Source: Ooceraea biroi (Eukaryota; Arthropoda; Insecta; Hymenoptera; Formicidae). Taken from it: a stretch of DNA of 64,000 nt. The notes beneath the pieces were generated by a model. The model saw nothing but the letters and a program-made list of their open reading frames with translations. It did no database searches and was not told where the DNA came from. A program made the position numbers and the translations under genes. Every line of letters starts with the position of its first letter. The first letter of the stretch is position 1. Shown piece after piece: positions 45,088-57,823 of the stretch. The DNA is taken from positions 4,340,001 through 4,404,000 of the forward strand of contig NC_039508.1 of the NCBI RefSeq assembly GCF_003672135.1, written 5' to 3'.

Positions 45088-48000
45088 TGAAAAAAGAAGG
45101 AAATATCTGTTTAAAACTGAGGATAGTGCAAATTAATGTGGAATAATAAAATCCAAAGAACCAAACTAATATTTGCAAAATTTTGTTTGATCTTTAAAAG
45201 ATTTCACGGAGCGACAGAGTGTTGAAAGATCAATAGCGATGTTATGAGAATAAGCCTTATACCTTACGCTTACGAAGTTACAACGCTTATAGTTGAAATA
45301 AGTGAGACGAAATGATAGGTTCAGCTAGAGGAAAGAGATTGGAAACATCAGCGGAAGGAAGAACGAGAGGAGAGATGCAGCGAGAGTGGGGTACACTTGA
45401 CCAACAGGTACCCGGTGAGGTACCCCATGAGCAATCCCATCATTGGCTCAGCCCACTCTCCCACTACCGCGCGGACGCTAAAAGGTTTCAGTCTTCCCTT
45501 TCTACAGTCAGCATCCAACATCTTACTGTTAGGACGCATTTTGAGCGAATTGAGATGTGCAAATCGAGATAACAAGGCTAAAATATTGAGATATCATTAT
45601 CTGATTTTGTTATTTAATTTTTCTAATACTTATTATAATACGGACAATTTGTAATATCAAATTATAAAAGTAATCATTTATCATTTTGATTTCTCATATA
45701 ATCTTAATCTAGCATTCGGTTTTGAAACAATTCGCTATTTTTAATTATTTATTTAATTATTTAATTATTTTTAAGATGTACGTATACAAGATGTATGTGC
45801 GCGTGTAAGTATTGTTTATATATTATAAAATGGTTTAATGGCGATTCAAAATAACTATTCGACAAAAATGATCTCAGTTCTGCGTGATGAAAATGTTAAC
45901 GTGTAAATGTTTTCTGATCGTAATGATAGCATTAATAATACTCATGACATCAGTATCACGGTGTAATATAATACAGTCATGTGGAAAAGGATGAAAACTA
46001 AAGCAAAGATCGAGAAGCTCTCGTGCAAAAGAAGATAGGTAGGGTAGAAACGGAAGCAGATCCTCTTATGCACCGGTCGTAACGAGCATGGCGTTGTTGC
46101 CGGCTCGACTGTACTCGCATAGTGCATGTAACATGCGTCCCTTTTTGTTTACACTGGATAACACGACTACCATGAAGCGAGGTAACCGCTTTTTGCCGCG
46201 TTCTCTCAGGAGCAGTCCTGTAAGACGGATCGATTGGACGTAGCCGCGCTCGCATATCGGCACTCTGTCGATTTTAACGACCGCACGGTCCATTCACTCC
46301 GACCAACCGTACAAAGCGCTCTTGGCTTGACAATTTTATTTCTTGCTCATTCTCTTCACCACATCTAAATAGCTGGCGACGTCGAGCACGGTGTTTTCAA
46401 AAAATTGACAAAACGTATCGATCAGACACGGCTAGAAGAGGAGGTAGGAAGTCACGCCTGTCTAGCAACATCCTAAAGCGTATGCTTTTAATGACTTGAT
46501 CGCGCGATAATTATCCCTCTTATTTTATCTTTTACTTAATTTTATATTTATTACACTAGATATTTTGTGGAAGGATATTTGAAAGATTGTTCTAAATATT
46601 CTTTTAATGGTTTATAAAGTACGTAAAAAAAGAAATGAATATTTTGATAAATGGAATACTGGATATAACACGTTATTAATGCAATGTTGTGGATGGAACA
46701 GTGAATGATATGTACCACGGAGAACAAAATGATTAAAGAGACAGTTCCCAAGAATAAGTCGATACCTGAAAACTCCATAGATTGGCCGTTCGTTTGATGA
46801 TAATTAGGTCTCGCGAAACGAAGTCTCGCCTCTCCCTCGCTACTGAAGCGGCACTGCAAAATTAACAAAATAATGAGTAGTCATCAGTGTTTGTCGGTGG
46901 ACGTGACAGTAACGCAGGTCGCGGCTGATGAGGAGGTTCCTCAACAGAGAGAATTACACGAACGTGTTGTGAGAGACAAACCACTAGCAAGTTGACGGGA
47001 ACAGCTACGAGTCGACGGCTAGTTAATGGTGGTGGAAGTGCATGGCACGTCATCCCTTTCCTGGCGATGATTATCCTGACGTTCGTCGCCGCGTCTCATT
47101 CAAGATTGAAGTATATCTCGTGTGTAATGATAGTGTCTTCATTTTCATGATTAATAAATGATCACAAATGTTATAATTAAATATCTGCTACTTCATGTAT
47201 CAATTATTTTTCTGCTAAGACAATGAAATTGGTTGTTTTATGAATATTCGTAGATATTAATCAAATATTAAACGCTAATTAATATTTTTTTATATCGCAT
47301 GTCGAATATCCATAGAACAAGTAATTTATAGTATCGGGAAAAAATTTATAAATTTGATGTGAATTATAAATCTGTTGTAAAAAAGATTTCTTCTGAAAAA
47401 TATTATTTACACTATTACTGAATGCTTCAGAAATTTTAATATCACAGTTATAGTAAAGACAAATGAAATAATAAATGATTTTTCAATATACGCATGTTTG
47501 TTAAATACTACCAAAAATTAAGTTGTTCCAAGAGTTGATGAGATGTGAGTCACACTTAAGAGGATTCTCGGTTGTTCTACACATGCTGCGCAGGAACATG
47601 AAACCATAGCGGAGAAAATGTGAGGAAAGGTACGATATGCTGACAGTAGGCGGATGAAATCCATGAAATCCTGTCGCTAGTTGACTAAATTTTCTTCCAG
47701 TTAGCGACTTTGAGAAATCTGCGGCAGTTTTAAAACAGAGTCAGATAAAAAAAAAACAGAAAAAAACATTTGATACCAAGCATATGGTGAAATTTCATGT
47801 GGTGTTACCGGGAGTTGAGCACTTTAGAAAGTAACGTCGGAAACAGATTTTGTTTCGTTCGCAGATTGCTATAACTTCCTTCGCATTCTGGCAAATTTTT
47901 TATTGATAAAAAATGCTTGTTGAGATATTGACAGAATGACTTTGTTAAACGTTCACGATTTTTCATTCTATGTATTCAAAAGTGTATCAAAGTTAATGAT

Positions 48001-48989
48001 CATTCTTTCAAATAATCCAAATAATTTCCATAATTTTAATAAATAAAAATATTAAGTTGTTTATTTATATTATCCATCATATTTTGCTATTATTATTTGC
48101 TGTTATTAAATATTTATAATCTTGCAAATGTATAATAATTAATTAGAATAAATTATAATAAATAAAAAGTATAATAATTAAAGTATAATAATGTTATAAT
48201 ATTATTTACACACATGTCTTAATACTAATCTATTACATGTCACCGGTGACTGTCACGACTGTCACGACCATAAACGGAAAGTTCAGTGCTGGTTACCGCG
48301 AGTGATCGTCGTGGCGATGAACGTGTTAACAGAATGTTGAGTTGCGCGACAGTCTTGAACCTAAAGTCAAGTGCAATCACGTTAATTTTTGGTACCTACT
48401 TCTTGTGAAAGCATCGTCAAGAAAGACAGAGAGACAGAGAAACAGAGAGAAAGAGATCTGTCTTTCTTCGATACACCCACGCGCTTCCCTTCGTAGTTGC
48501 AGGAATGAGATGGAAGATACGAAAGGGCCGATGGTGGGAGTCAGGGACGGCTGGTGCTAGTTGAGTTGTCGAGCTGACACGCGGTCTCTCTCCTCGTTCC
48601 ACCATCATCGCACACCCGTCGTCTCTCTTCGATCTTCATTCCACAGCCGCACATGCTCCCTCTCTCCTTACGATCCTTCCCACCCATTCCCAATTGATCC
48701 GCCTCTCTCTCCCGCGCCGTCCCTCAACGTCCCTTAACGTCTTACCTTTTCTTTGTGATTCTCTTTCTCTTTCTCTCTACCTTTCTTTCTCCCTTACGCT
48801 CTCCTTTCCTTCCCCTGACAGACCAAAAGCGTCCGTTCATCTTCCTCGTTCTTACGTCTTACGAATTTTCCTTCCCGTGTCTTCGTAGCTTCTCTGTCAC
48901 ACGCCTACCCGGGAACGCACAGCCGCAGCCACCGCCACACGCCCGACCTCTCTCCCTCTCAACCACGCTCCCTCTTGATGATCTTAGTG

Positions 48990-49083
48990 CAGGAGGAGGA
49001 GGAGGAGGAGGAGGAAGAAGTGGTGATGGTGGTGGTGGTGGTGATGGTGGTGGTGGTGATGGTGATGGTGGTGGTGGTGGTGG
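48990..49083. repeat. (GGA)n/(GGT)n trinucleotide tract
   Basis: An uninterrupted stretch of gga then ggt/gat triplets. One frame gives a poly-Gly run with Asp, which continues as VSVPPYPPKQKHRDRGRIHVP to a stop; other frames give poly-Val or poly-His on the minus strand. It lies in a CT-rich, GC-rising zone that may be the 5' leader of the gene whose coding exon is at 50,265. A coding role is possible but unsupported. Confidence 0.8.
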
Positions 49084-50264
49084 AGTTTCAGTACCGCCAT
49101 ACCCGCCAAAGCAAAAGCACCGTGACAGAGGCCGCATACACGTTCCTTGAGGCTTTCCGGAGTCGACAGCTTCGTCACCCCCGCGCCGTCGGAAACGTGG
49201 TCCGTCGCGCGCAAAACCGAAAGGGCAAGGTCCACATTATCGGATACGGATGGTGAAGTCTAACGTCAAAGTGCTTTGATCCCGAGACACAATGTCGCGC
49301 GTGTTACTTGACAATCAACGAACAGTGATAGACCGTGAAACTCGGATACGACAGCTTGTCAGGGGTTGTTTGTGATCGGGAAATGCGATCGCGAGGACGT
49401 TTAACGCCCCGTCGAAAGCAGTCCAATTTCCTCATCAGTGGTGAACGTGATCGAGCCACGCGAACGGTGGGCATCATGGCGCATTAATCATGACGATGAT
49501 GATTGATTGACACCGCCTTAGCCAGCAGATCTGTCGGAACGAAGGTTCAATGATGAGCTTGATCGCGCGACAATAATATGTGGCCCGTAACTTTGCGGTA
49601 TGTGTTGTCATCGGGAAATCAGTGACCAATCGAGCTTGGCCCGCGTGAATTAAGGAACAATGAGTCACCGTACTTGGCGACTGGTGAAAGGAGCTCCACG
49701 TCGGTAGCGAACTATTGGTTAATTTGGGTCCGTCGGTCCCAACGACGGGTCCTAGCCTTAAGCCTGTCGAAGACGAGGCGAAAGTGATTTAAGAATCCAG
49801 GAAATAGTTTCAGGTGCACAAACGAAGCGTTTAGAACACGTTGAACGCCTGTGAAAACCGTTTCGTATAACCTGAGCATTGTTAGAGCTTCAATAGGATT
49901 GCTTATTCCACTGATACCGACGGACCCATCGAAGGGCTTAGTGATGGGAACATTATTTGTCTCCAACTCGATTTGGCTTTCAGTGACAAGAATATAAACG
50001 TGAAAAGCTTGAAAAGTTCGCTTTTTTCACGACATCATTGATTTATGTTGACTATTTCGGTGAAGAATCAACTGATATAAAAACGGATTATGTTCGCTCT
50101 TGTTGTTTTTGTGTATTCTCGTTGTCGGTGCTGTAAGCAGGGTGTCAGAGCGATCGATCTATCTTGATCCTGGAGAAAAAGGCCGGCACTTCCCTGGCAA
50201 TTGACAGCTGATTCCAGTGAAAACAGCAGCAGTAGCAACCGCAGCGACTGCGGCCGCTGGCAAG
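49084..50264. other. Probable 5' flank or leader of the His/Pro/Ala-rich gene
   Basis: Moderately GC-rich sequence with no convincing reading frame. It lies between a trinucleotide tract and a good candidate start codon. An in-frame stop at 50,202 marks the left limit of the downstream coding frame. Confidence 0.4.
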
Positions 50265-50518
50265 ATGCCGGAAAAGGAAGTCGCTTACCACCAGGAGGCA
50301 TTCTCGCTGCTGCCACCACCGCCACCACCGCATCATCCGCACTCGGCCTTCCATGCGGCCTTCCATCCGCACCCCCATCCAGGACCACCACCGTTTCATC
50401 CGCATCATGGACCACCACCGCCACCGCATCCGGCGGCCGCGGCCGCTTGGGAGCATCACGCAGCAGCAGCCGCAGCAGCGGCGGCGGCCGCGGCTTTCCA
50501 CGCACCACCACCTCACCC
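50265..50518 (+). CDS. First coding exon of a His/Pro/Ala-rich nuclear regulator (partial gene)
   Basis: ATG in good context (caagATGcc) opens 84 codons: MPEKEVAYHQEAFSLLPPPP, then alternating His/Pro runs (HPHPHPGPPPFHPHHGPPPP), AWEHH, a 12-residue Ala run and FHAPPPHP. It ends at CACCC|GTGAGT, a near-perfect donor in phase 2. Ala, His and Pro homopolymers before a donor are typical of N-terminal exons of insect homeodomain, Sox, POU or zinc-finger transcription factors. The DNA-binding domain must lie on a later exon, which is not in the 13 kb to the right, implying a long first intron as is common in developmental genes. Family cannot be assigned. The open frame extends left to 50,205 without another ATG. 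Confidence 0.6.
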
Positions 50519-53500
50519 GTGAGTTTATCAGTCTTATCCATTTCAAACAATTATAGAAGTTATAAGAGAACGACAACTTTGTTGTTTGGTATTAATATCG
50601 AAAAATCCAACCAAACGGATAAGCAGAAGTAAATCGCCCAGCACCGTTTAGAGACATCGAGGAATTCTTTTCATGATATACGTAATATTTAGATATTGCA
50701 AGCATTACGGCAAAATTGCAGCTTTAACAGATTCAGTAAAACGCGAATTCGTGCACCTTGTATATTGCCACTGGAATTGCTCGCGATCATTACTGGAAGC
50801 TGCACTTCACGTGATTATCAGCTTTCTTATCGGTATTTTAAGTAAAATCTGCAGGCATGATTGTCTTTAAGTATGAATCAAAATTACTTCAATATTAAGT
50901 CTCTCATTGATAACTCTACGCGAGTAAAGAAATATTATTTACACGTACTCATCTATTTGTATGTATAAAAATATAAATAAAGAGAAGTCGAAACGTATTA
51001 ATTTTGTTATATTTTGCGTAACATGATGACTTGAAAAAAACCATGCTAACAACAATTCTATTCGCATTTACATAAAGAATTTACGTAAACAATGATATCA
51101 TCATAACGAATAGTACGTTGCGTACTATACGTTTTTACGTGCAGAGCAAGAAGCGTTAACAAAAAGTTCTCGTCGGGAGAATTGGCGCCGATCGGAAAGC
51201 ATGAAACGCTTTAAATTGTGTCGAACCGGCGAAAGAAGCTCGACGAAGAACCGCGTTACCGACAGAATAAACGCTTAACGTCTTAATCAAGTTAATTAAA
51301 GCCTCTTCGCACGTTTTCACGTTCCACGAACACGACACGCGATTGCACGCAACGAGATTACCTCCTCGGACTCGTCCAGGCTGGATTCTCGATGTGGAAA
51401 CGGAGCAGCAAACGACGCAATAATTAGACGCTTCGACGCGGACCGAACAAAGCCGCGGTTTCCTTTCAGCGCTCCATTTTCACCGTACAATTCCAATACT
51501 TTGTCGGAGGAGTAATGGACACTACGCTATTATCCTTGACAAAGAATCGAAGCACATAGAATATAAGAACTCTCGGGTCAATCGCAAGTAATAAAATCGG
51601 GCACAATTGTCACAAATATAATGGCGTTCTTACGAATTTATTTAACGGGTTATATCTTCTCGTTGTTACACCGCGATGAAAATCCGTGTCACATACTGCT
51701 GGACCAGCGATCAATTAATGATGCACAATTAAAGTGACAATTATGCAAGAAGTTGATCGGTTAATCTCAGTCGTCTCGGGCGACACGGATATTTTAACTG
51801 GCGAGGAAGAAAAAATGGATGCATTAAAAGTGTTGTAAAACTCGTTGATTCTTCCACGGCATTAAATCAGCCAGCAACCGTAGCAGGTGTTCCGAGACGG
51901 CAATCACTGGAGCTGCAGTATGTCGGTCCAATTAAGCATTTAATTGCAACAGTTGCCACCCTCTCGATCATCCGCAATATCGTATCGATAAAGGGGGCAG
52001 GTAGAGCGCGCTCGGCGAGCGACTAATAAATTCTCGTCGGCCGACAATTTTATCAGGGGACGCAAAATTGCGTGATCGCGCGTAGAATATCGATTCGCGC
52101 AATTATGTCGGCTACGCAATTATTATACTGTGTAGAATTACGCTTAACTCTTGCATAAGAATTGCCTAAACCTATTATGATATATAGTCTAATGTGGAAT
52201 GTAAATACGGCGCGGCGCGTACACGTAGATTTATACTATCATATTTATATAATCGCGCCTTTCCCTGTATACATACTCAGTGTGCTGAAAATCATGGTAC
52301 AATCGAAAAGATAGATAATTCCTTGTGCCAAAATAAATGAAAAATGTAAATAAGAATAAAATTTTTTCATATAAGGCTTCGTTTCCGAGAAAATTGGATT
52401 TGAGAATTTGTGGACTTGAGATTGTGGATTTGAGAGTGCGGCATTTATTAGATATATATTTTATTAGTCTATTCGACCAACTCTGGATATGTTAAGCTAT
52501 AACTTTCAGTTCGAAACGTATTTAAAAAATTAGAAATCATAGACTATGTAAAAGAGGATAAAAGAGAAGTTTCTTTCCTTTACATCATGCGATGCAGCTT
52601 TCGAGATTTTCAGACACATTGATTATCGAGTCTCTCTCGCCTCCTTTGTTCATACGCTTTCTTTATTCATGCCACGATCTTGAAACTCGCAGTAGGAGAC
52701 CGAAGAGCAAATTGCCTCGGTTTCGCACGTGTTTGCTGGTCGAACGAATAGCGAGAATGGAACCCCCATAAAAGGTAAAAATGAAAAAACAGAGAAAAGA
52801 TGTAAAAGGAAAAGAAGACGCTCGCCCGAGAAAATTGCATCGTGCGAATCTAATTCATGAGAGAGATATACGTCGGCTTTACGGGAGTGCGCGGTTTTAC
52901 AACGAACGCAACGTTATAAAATATCGCGAATCACCCCGACTTATGTGACAGATTGGACAAGTAGCACACGCGCGTGAGTATTTGTGAATGGACCGCGATG
53001 AAAACCAACAATATGTGACCGATGCATCCATCTATTTGACGTGTCTGCACCGAAACCCTGTCTGCTGCGGAATATAAATAGTCAAATAGGAAACACCACT
53101 CCAGGAGTGAAAATGATTTTCTTCTGTTCAATTGTTATGTCTATAAAAATTTATGTCTATAATGAGTAAAAGATAGAGATAGCTTATTTTTGTATAAAGG
53201 AAAAGAATGAATAGATAAACTGAAAAATGTATTGATATTATTAATATATTATATTAGTGTTTTATTTAATTATTATATGTTTATAGCGTGCATCTTTTAC
53301 AAATGCTAAAAATGCTATTTTCGGATCTCTTAATTGCAAAGAGATGTAATAAAATGTGGCTATTATGTGGCTCATTCCTTAATGCATAAACTAGCAATCA
53401 TAAAATAAAGATTTCGAGAGAAAGGAAGAAAGAGAGAGAGAGAGAGACCATCTTATTTCGAAAAGAAATCTATATGTTCTTCCTATTTAGTAATGTCATC

Positions 53501-56500
53501 AACCTCGTAAAGTGTCATTTCGAAATTTATGAATACTAGATTAATATCCTATTAGAAACTTATATTGGATTGACTAGAAAGTTCGTGAGGATTTCTTTTA
53601 GCATAATTCAAATGCTTTGTATTAATTCATATAATACTTTGTATTAATTCATATAATAATAATATAAAAAATAAATTAATATAAAAAGATTCATAATCCA
53701 ATAGATACTCGGAGACCAATGATAGAATTTATATAAGTTACGGATTTCTAATCAGTTCGAACGTATCTCATATCCACAGCATTGATGAGTAACAATATCG
53801 TTGCTCGTAATACTTGAAAAGTTTGAAACGCATTCTGTCAATTTTCATAATCTAATATCATAATTTAATATTCCTCGAGTCTATTCTTATCGCGTGCGGA
53901 TTGTACGTGATCGTTCGCGAGCACGACACGGTAAATCAAAACTTTCACGGTGACTTGAAACGAGGCAGCATGGGGAACGATGGTGGACGTATGGTACGCC
54001 GTATCCCGCCCTTAGCTTCTCCTCGCTATCTTGAGCAGATATTTTCGTCTCTTTACGAGGATGCGAGACACGGCGTGTATTTTTGCTTTCGGCGTTCCAC
54101 CCCGTCACAGCGGTATTGCCGATTCCACGGCGTTAGCGTGTGTCTCCGTTGACGAGCCTAACACCCCTAACGTCTCAGCACGATAAATGCTTCATGCTAG
54201 TCTCACTGGTTAACGCATGGCAGAATCGCCGAGATGATATCTCAGAGAGACGTCTCGACGCACTCGCTTTTACATCGACAACGACGCGACGTATCGAATC
54301 GGATCGAAAAAGAAAAACCGCTCGAGTATCGGAGTATCGAGGGAGATGGTTACAAGTTTTTATCGTAATCGCGGCTGAAGCGTTACTAGCTGAAGCTGAC
54401 CCCACGCACTGATCGTGGGAGGAAAATCTCGTTCTGCCACGAAACGGGACACGGACGATGCCGCAGAATCGCGTCGCGTCCCGTTTATGAATCTCTTCAT
54501 CACGTGGGCTGTCGCGGGAGGATCGTGGGGACGGAAGGGGACCGCATCGAGAAGATGCGGGCTGTTGTCTCGCGTCGGGGAAACAAACGAGATGTACGGG
54601 CTACCAGAGATGCTGGTGTTCGTTGGGATCCTCCCCGTTGGGTATTGTCAACGACCATCCAGATCGGATCTCACGCGCGTAAAATGTTGCGCGTCCTTTT
54701 ACTTACGCTTTATCGGTGCGAATTCTTCGGGGCGACGGACGCGCGCGCCCTTTAATTTGTCCCGAGAGACCATACTCACCGTCCATTCGAACTCTCACGC
54801 AGCGCACAGCGCGGATCCTTGAACTTCGGTTTATCGAAATATATTTCGCCTTGGAATACGAATGTGCGGATATTTTCTCGCGCGGGCGCTCTTTAATTCG
54901 TTCGCCGCACTATTCAGGCCCGGGACGGGAATGTTTCGCCCGCGCATATAAGGCACGACCGCAATCCACGAGCGCTTTCGGCTTATCGAAATACGCTCAT
55001 CTAGACGCACCAAGTGTCGCGATACTTCTCGTTCTGCTTGTCACGCGACATTACTTTTGCATACTTGTTCCCTCAGATTTCACCTCGATGAGGGAATGAG
55101 CGAGCAGGCAATACCGCGCGTTGCCGTTACGAAACGAACGCGCTCCTCTTTCGCTTTTTTTTTTAATATCCGAGAAATATCAATCCGCTTGACTTTCTGT
55201 CTAATCTGTCTAATATGAAGAGATATTGTTGCGGAGAAAAATGTGCGAACTTCTTTCACGGAAGTATTGTGTTCTCTTGGCTGATTACTCGATATCGTTG
55301 CATTGTGATGATATAGACGCGGCCGGCTGAAACATACAGACGCGAGTAAAAACGGGGATCGATTTGTCAGCGACAGTATCGCGATGTAGGAACCCATCGA
55401 AGGAAGACGTTTTCTTTGAGCTTTGGGCCGCGTGCTCGTTCCTTCGGACACTCGCTTCCTGTTCCGTACGAATGGAAAGCCGCGGTGCGCGGATTGTCGC
55501 GATACGCGATCGCTGCACGTGCGATTTATCATTGGCGCGCCGTCCATTGATAAATTCCGCGCATTCATAACGTCGCGGCCCACGTTTTGTGCCGCGAGCT
55601 TCGGTTCTACTAGCCCGCAGGAGACATACGATATCCCAAGCGCGATATCATACGTCGTGATAGTGCGTACCTCGTAGTCTGCGCACATACCCCGCTTGCT
55701 TACGCGCGGTGGTACCAACGGAGATACGCACGTGTACATACGTATGATTGGTAACGCGAGAGGGTAAAATTCGCGAGCGAGCGCGCATCCTCTCGGTTGA
55801 ACCCTTAGTTCTCGAGATTGTTTGCGGGACTGTTAATCGATTAATGTTGAAAGGTACTCTAAAACATCATGATGAATAATTTTCTCGTCGAACAACGCGT
55901 TTACTTCCTTGCTTTTATTTTATTTTCATTTTATTTATATGTTTTCTGAAAATTAAGAACATACGAAATCAGGAAACGTTATTTTGTTGTTTTTCTGTTT
56001 GAAAATTAATATAACAGCTCACTGTCAAATCACAATTGCGCTGAATAACAAAAAATATTACTTGAGACTTAAAGTTTTTACTCAAATCGGTTACATGACT
56101 TATAACGAGTCGGTCGATACGGTTGTTCTTATATATTTTGGAGACAACTTACATACTATTGAATACAATATTATAATTATTGCATTTACATGTAATTCAT
56201 TCTAAATGAGTAAACTTTTGCTCATATTAAAGGTGGTTAACAGATAAGTTATAGCAAGAAGTAATATTTTTCATCGCCCATAAGAAATGTCATCTCTTAC
56301 TGCACCCCCAAGATGACTCGCTCAGAGGCTAATCGCTTTAACGAGACAATTAGGTGATGGTACTCGTTGATAAGGCGGGTTTGTTTTGTCTGCATCAAAC
56401 AACTCGGTGTATATCCCCTCCGAGATTGCGACATGCCGAAAGGTTCTCGGTTCGTTTTGTTTAAATAAATATTCATTATCACCGATGCGTTTTATATGCT

Positions 56501-57689
56501 CGATCCACAACGCTCAATGCTGATGAAACAGAAGATTCGCAGAAGGCGGGAGATAATCCTGTCATCACGTTATTAATAGATTATTTTACTGTCACTGTGT
56601 GGATATAGTTGACGATGCTAGCGTTAAAAGTTAATCATTTTTAGCATAAATGTTATTTAATGCTCATATACATATTTATATTTAAAATAATACAATAATG
56701 TAATATTTATGCAATTTTAACAGTATGCAAGAATGTCAAATAAACAATCCCTCTAAAGATTAAAATTATAAGATCTTCGCTCGTTTAGATCGAAGTGTAT
56801 CGAGGAAATTTCTACAGTTTAGTATTCTCGCACAGATCCCACGCGGTGCTTTCTCGAACGCTTAAGTAAACCATGATTTGCATTTTTTTGAGATAACAAC
56901 GCTCCAATTTTCGATTAGCACTTTGCGCGTTTCATCGTCGCGTTTTTCTGAAAATAAATCAAAAATGGAAGAAAAGCGTAGTGTAAGGCAGAAAAATATA
57001 AGAATAGCAGATCGTAGAACAGGTCGATGAAGCGAAGGCAACGAGCCGTTTCCTGCGGAGCGAAGGGGGTGAGATGGAAGAGAGTCGGAGGCGCGAGGTG
57101 TGCCACCGGGTGCATAAACAACGTTGTAAGTCGACGAAGCACGCGTGGCTCGCATAAAATCTCATAATGCCCTTGTCCAAACAAACGCATGGTGGCAATG
57201 TTATGGCGTTCGGGAATTTACCACTCTGGAATCTTCGTTGAGTGCCGGCCCGGGAGAACGGCTCCGGGAGAAGGTTCTCCGTGCACGCTAAGAGCAACAT
57301 CTCGAATTCTCGAATGTCCTACCGTTCAAGTGCGGCCGCGCGCGGTATAAACCGCCCTGTCCTCTCTGATCGGGACTCGCGTCCAGTTCGGACACGCGTG
57401 TCGTCCCGTCTGCCGACTTAATCCGATTGTCGAGCTTGTTCCTTCGTCGCGCGCGCGTCTCCAGCGCGCAAGCGCGGAATTACAAGCGCCGCGACGGATT
57501 AACGGAGACGTCACCCTCCCGCTATAAAACAGTCTGTTCGGGATTATCCGAACCTTTGGGCACTTTGGGGGTGCGTTATCGTGCCGATTTGGGCAAGATT
57601 GTTCGCACGGGGATGAGTCATCGCTTTGCCTCGATCTTGATCGCACGCTATATGGAATCCATATTATGGACAATCCTAAGAACTTTTTA
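50519..57689. other. Presumed intron 1 of the His/Pro/Ala-rich gene, left part
   Basis: No further exon recognised. AT-rich to about 53.9 kb, with a (GA)n tract near 53,430-53,448 and a mariner-like terminal fragment at 53,570. CpG-rich from about 53.9 to 55.8 kb and again from 57.0 kb, with long open frames on both strands that have random-looking Arg/Ser-rich composition. Regulatory function is plausible for the CpG-rich parts but not shown. Confidence 0.4.
53570..53613. mobile_element. Solo mariner-like terminal sequence
   Basis: ttggattgactagaaagttc followed by gtgaggatttcttttag resembles the outer ends of mariner elements and is related to, but distinct from, the three MITEs here. A degraded candidate partner (attcataatccaat) lies near 53,690. 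Probably a deletion relic. Confidence 0.4.
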
Positions 57690-57821
57690 TTGGTTGCAAC
57701 AAAAGTTCGTAGCGTTATTTTAGTGACAAAATAAAACTATTATATATATATAATACCTAATGTCATCTTTTCTTCATTGGAAAAAATTAAATGACGCTGC
57801 GGACTTTTGTTACAACAACAA
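57690..57821. mobile_element. Mariner-type MITE, copy 3 (132 bp, TA-flanked)
   Basis: Left end ttggttgcaacaaaagttcg then tagcgttattttagtgac. The right end, reverse-complemented, reads ttgttgttgtaacaaaagtc then cgcagcgtcattt. TA is present immediately outside both ends (57,688-57,689 and 57,822-57,823), as expected for Tc1/mariner insertion. The interior is a short AT-rich spacer, making this the most compact and best preserved copy of the family. Confidence 0.8.
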
Positions 57822-57823
57822 TA

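Larger units (their letters stand above)
39701..48989. other. Gene-poor region with CpG-rich patches
   Basis: No coding region could be supported. Contents: a CGT/CAT trinucleotide tract (40,459-40,562), a pair of short direct repeats (43,825 and 45,034) and CpG-rich stretches at about 42,330-42,700 and 43,430-44,680 that create long but non-protein-like frames on both strands. It may be intron or regulatory DNA of a gene starting near 39.7 kb. Confidence 0.45.

Noticed and set aside
48755..49256. Poly-Gly, poly-Val and poly-His frames
   Set aside because: All come from one GGA/GGT trinucleotide tract read in different frames; no adjacent splice sites with matching phase were found.
55080..55739. 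219-residue open frame on the minus strand
   Set aside because: It lies in CpG-rich DNA where stops are rare, has random Arg/Ser-rich composition and no domain, and overlapping frames exist on the other strand.
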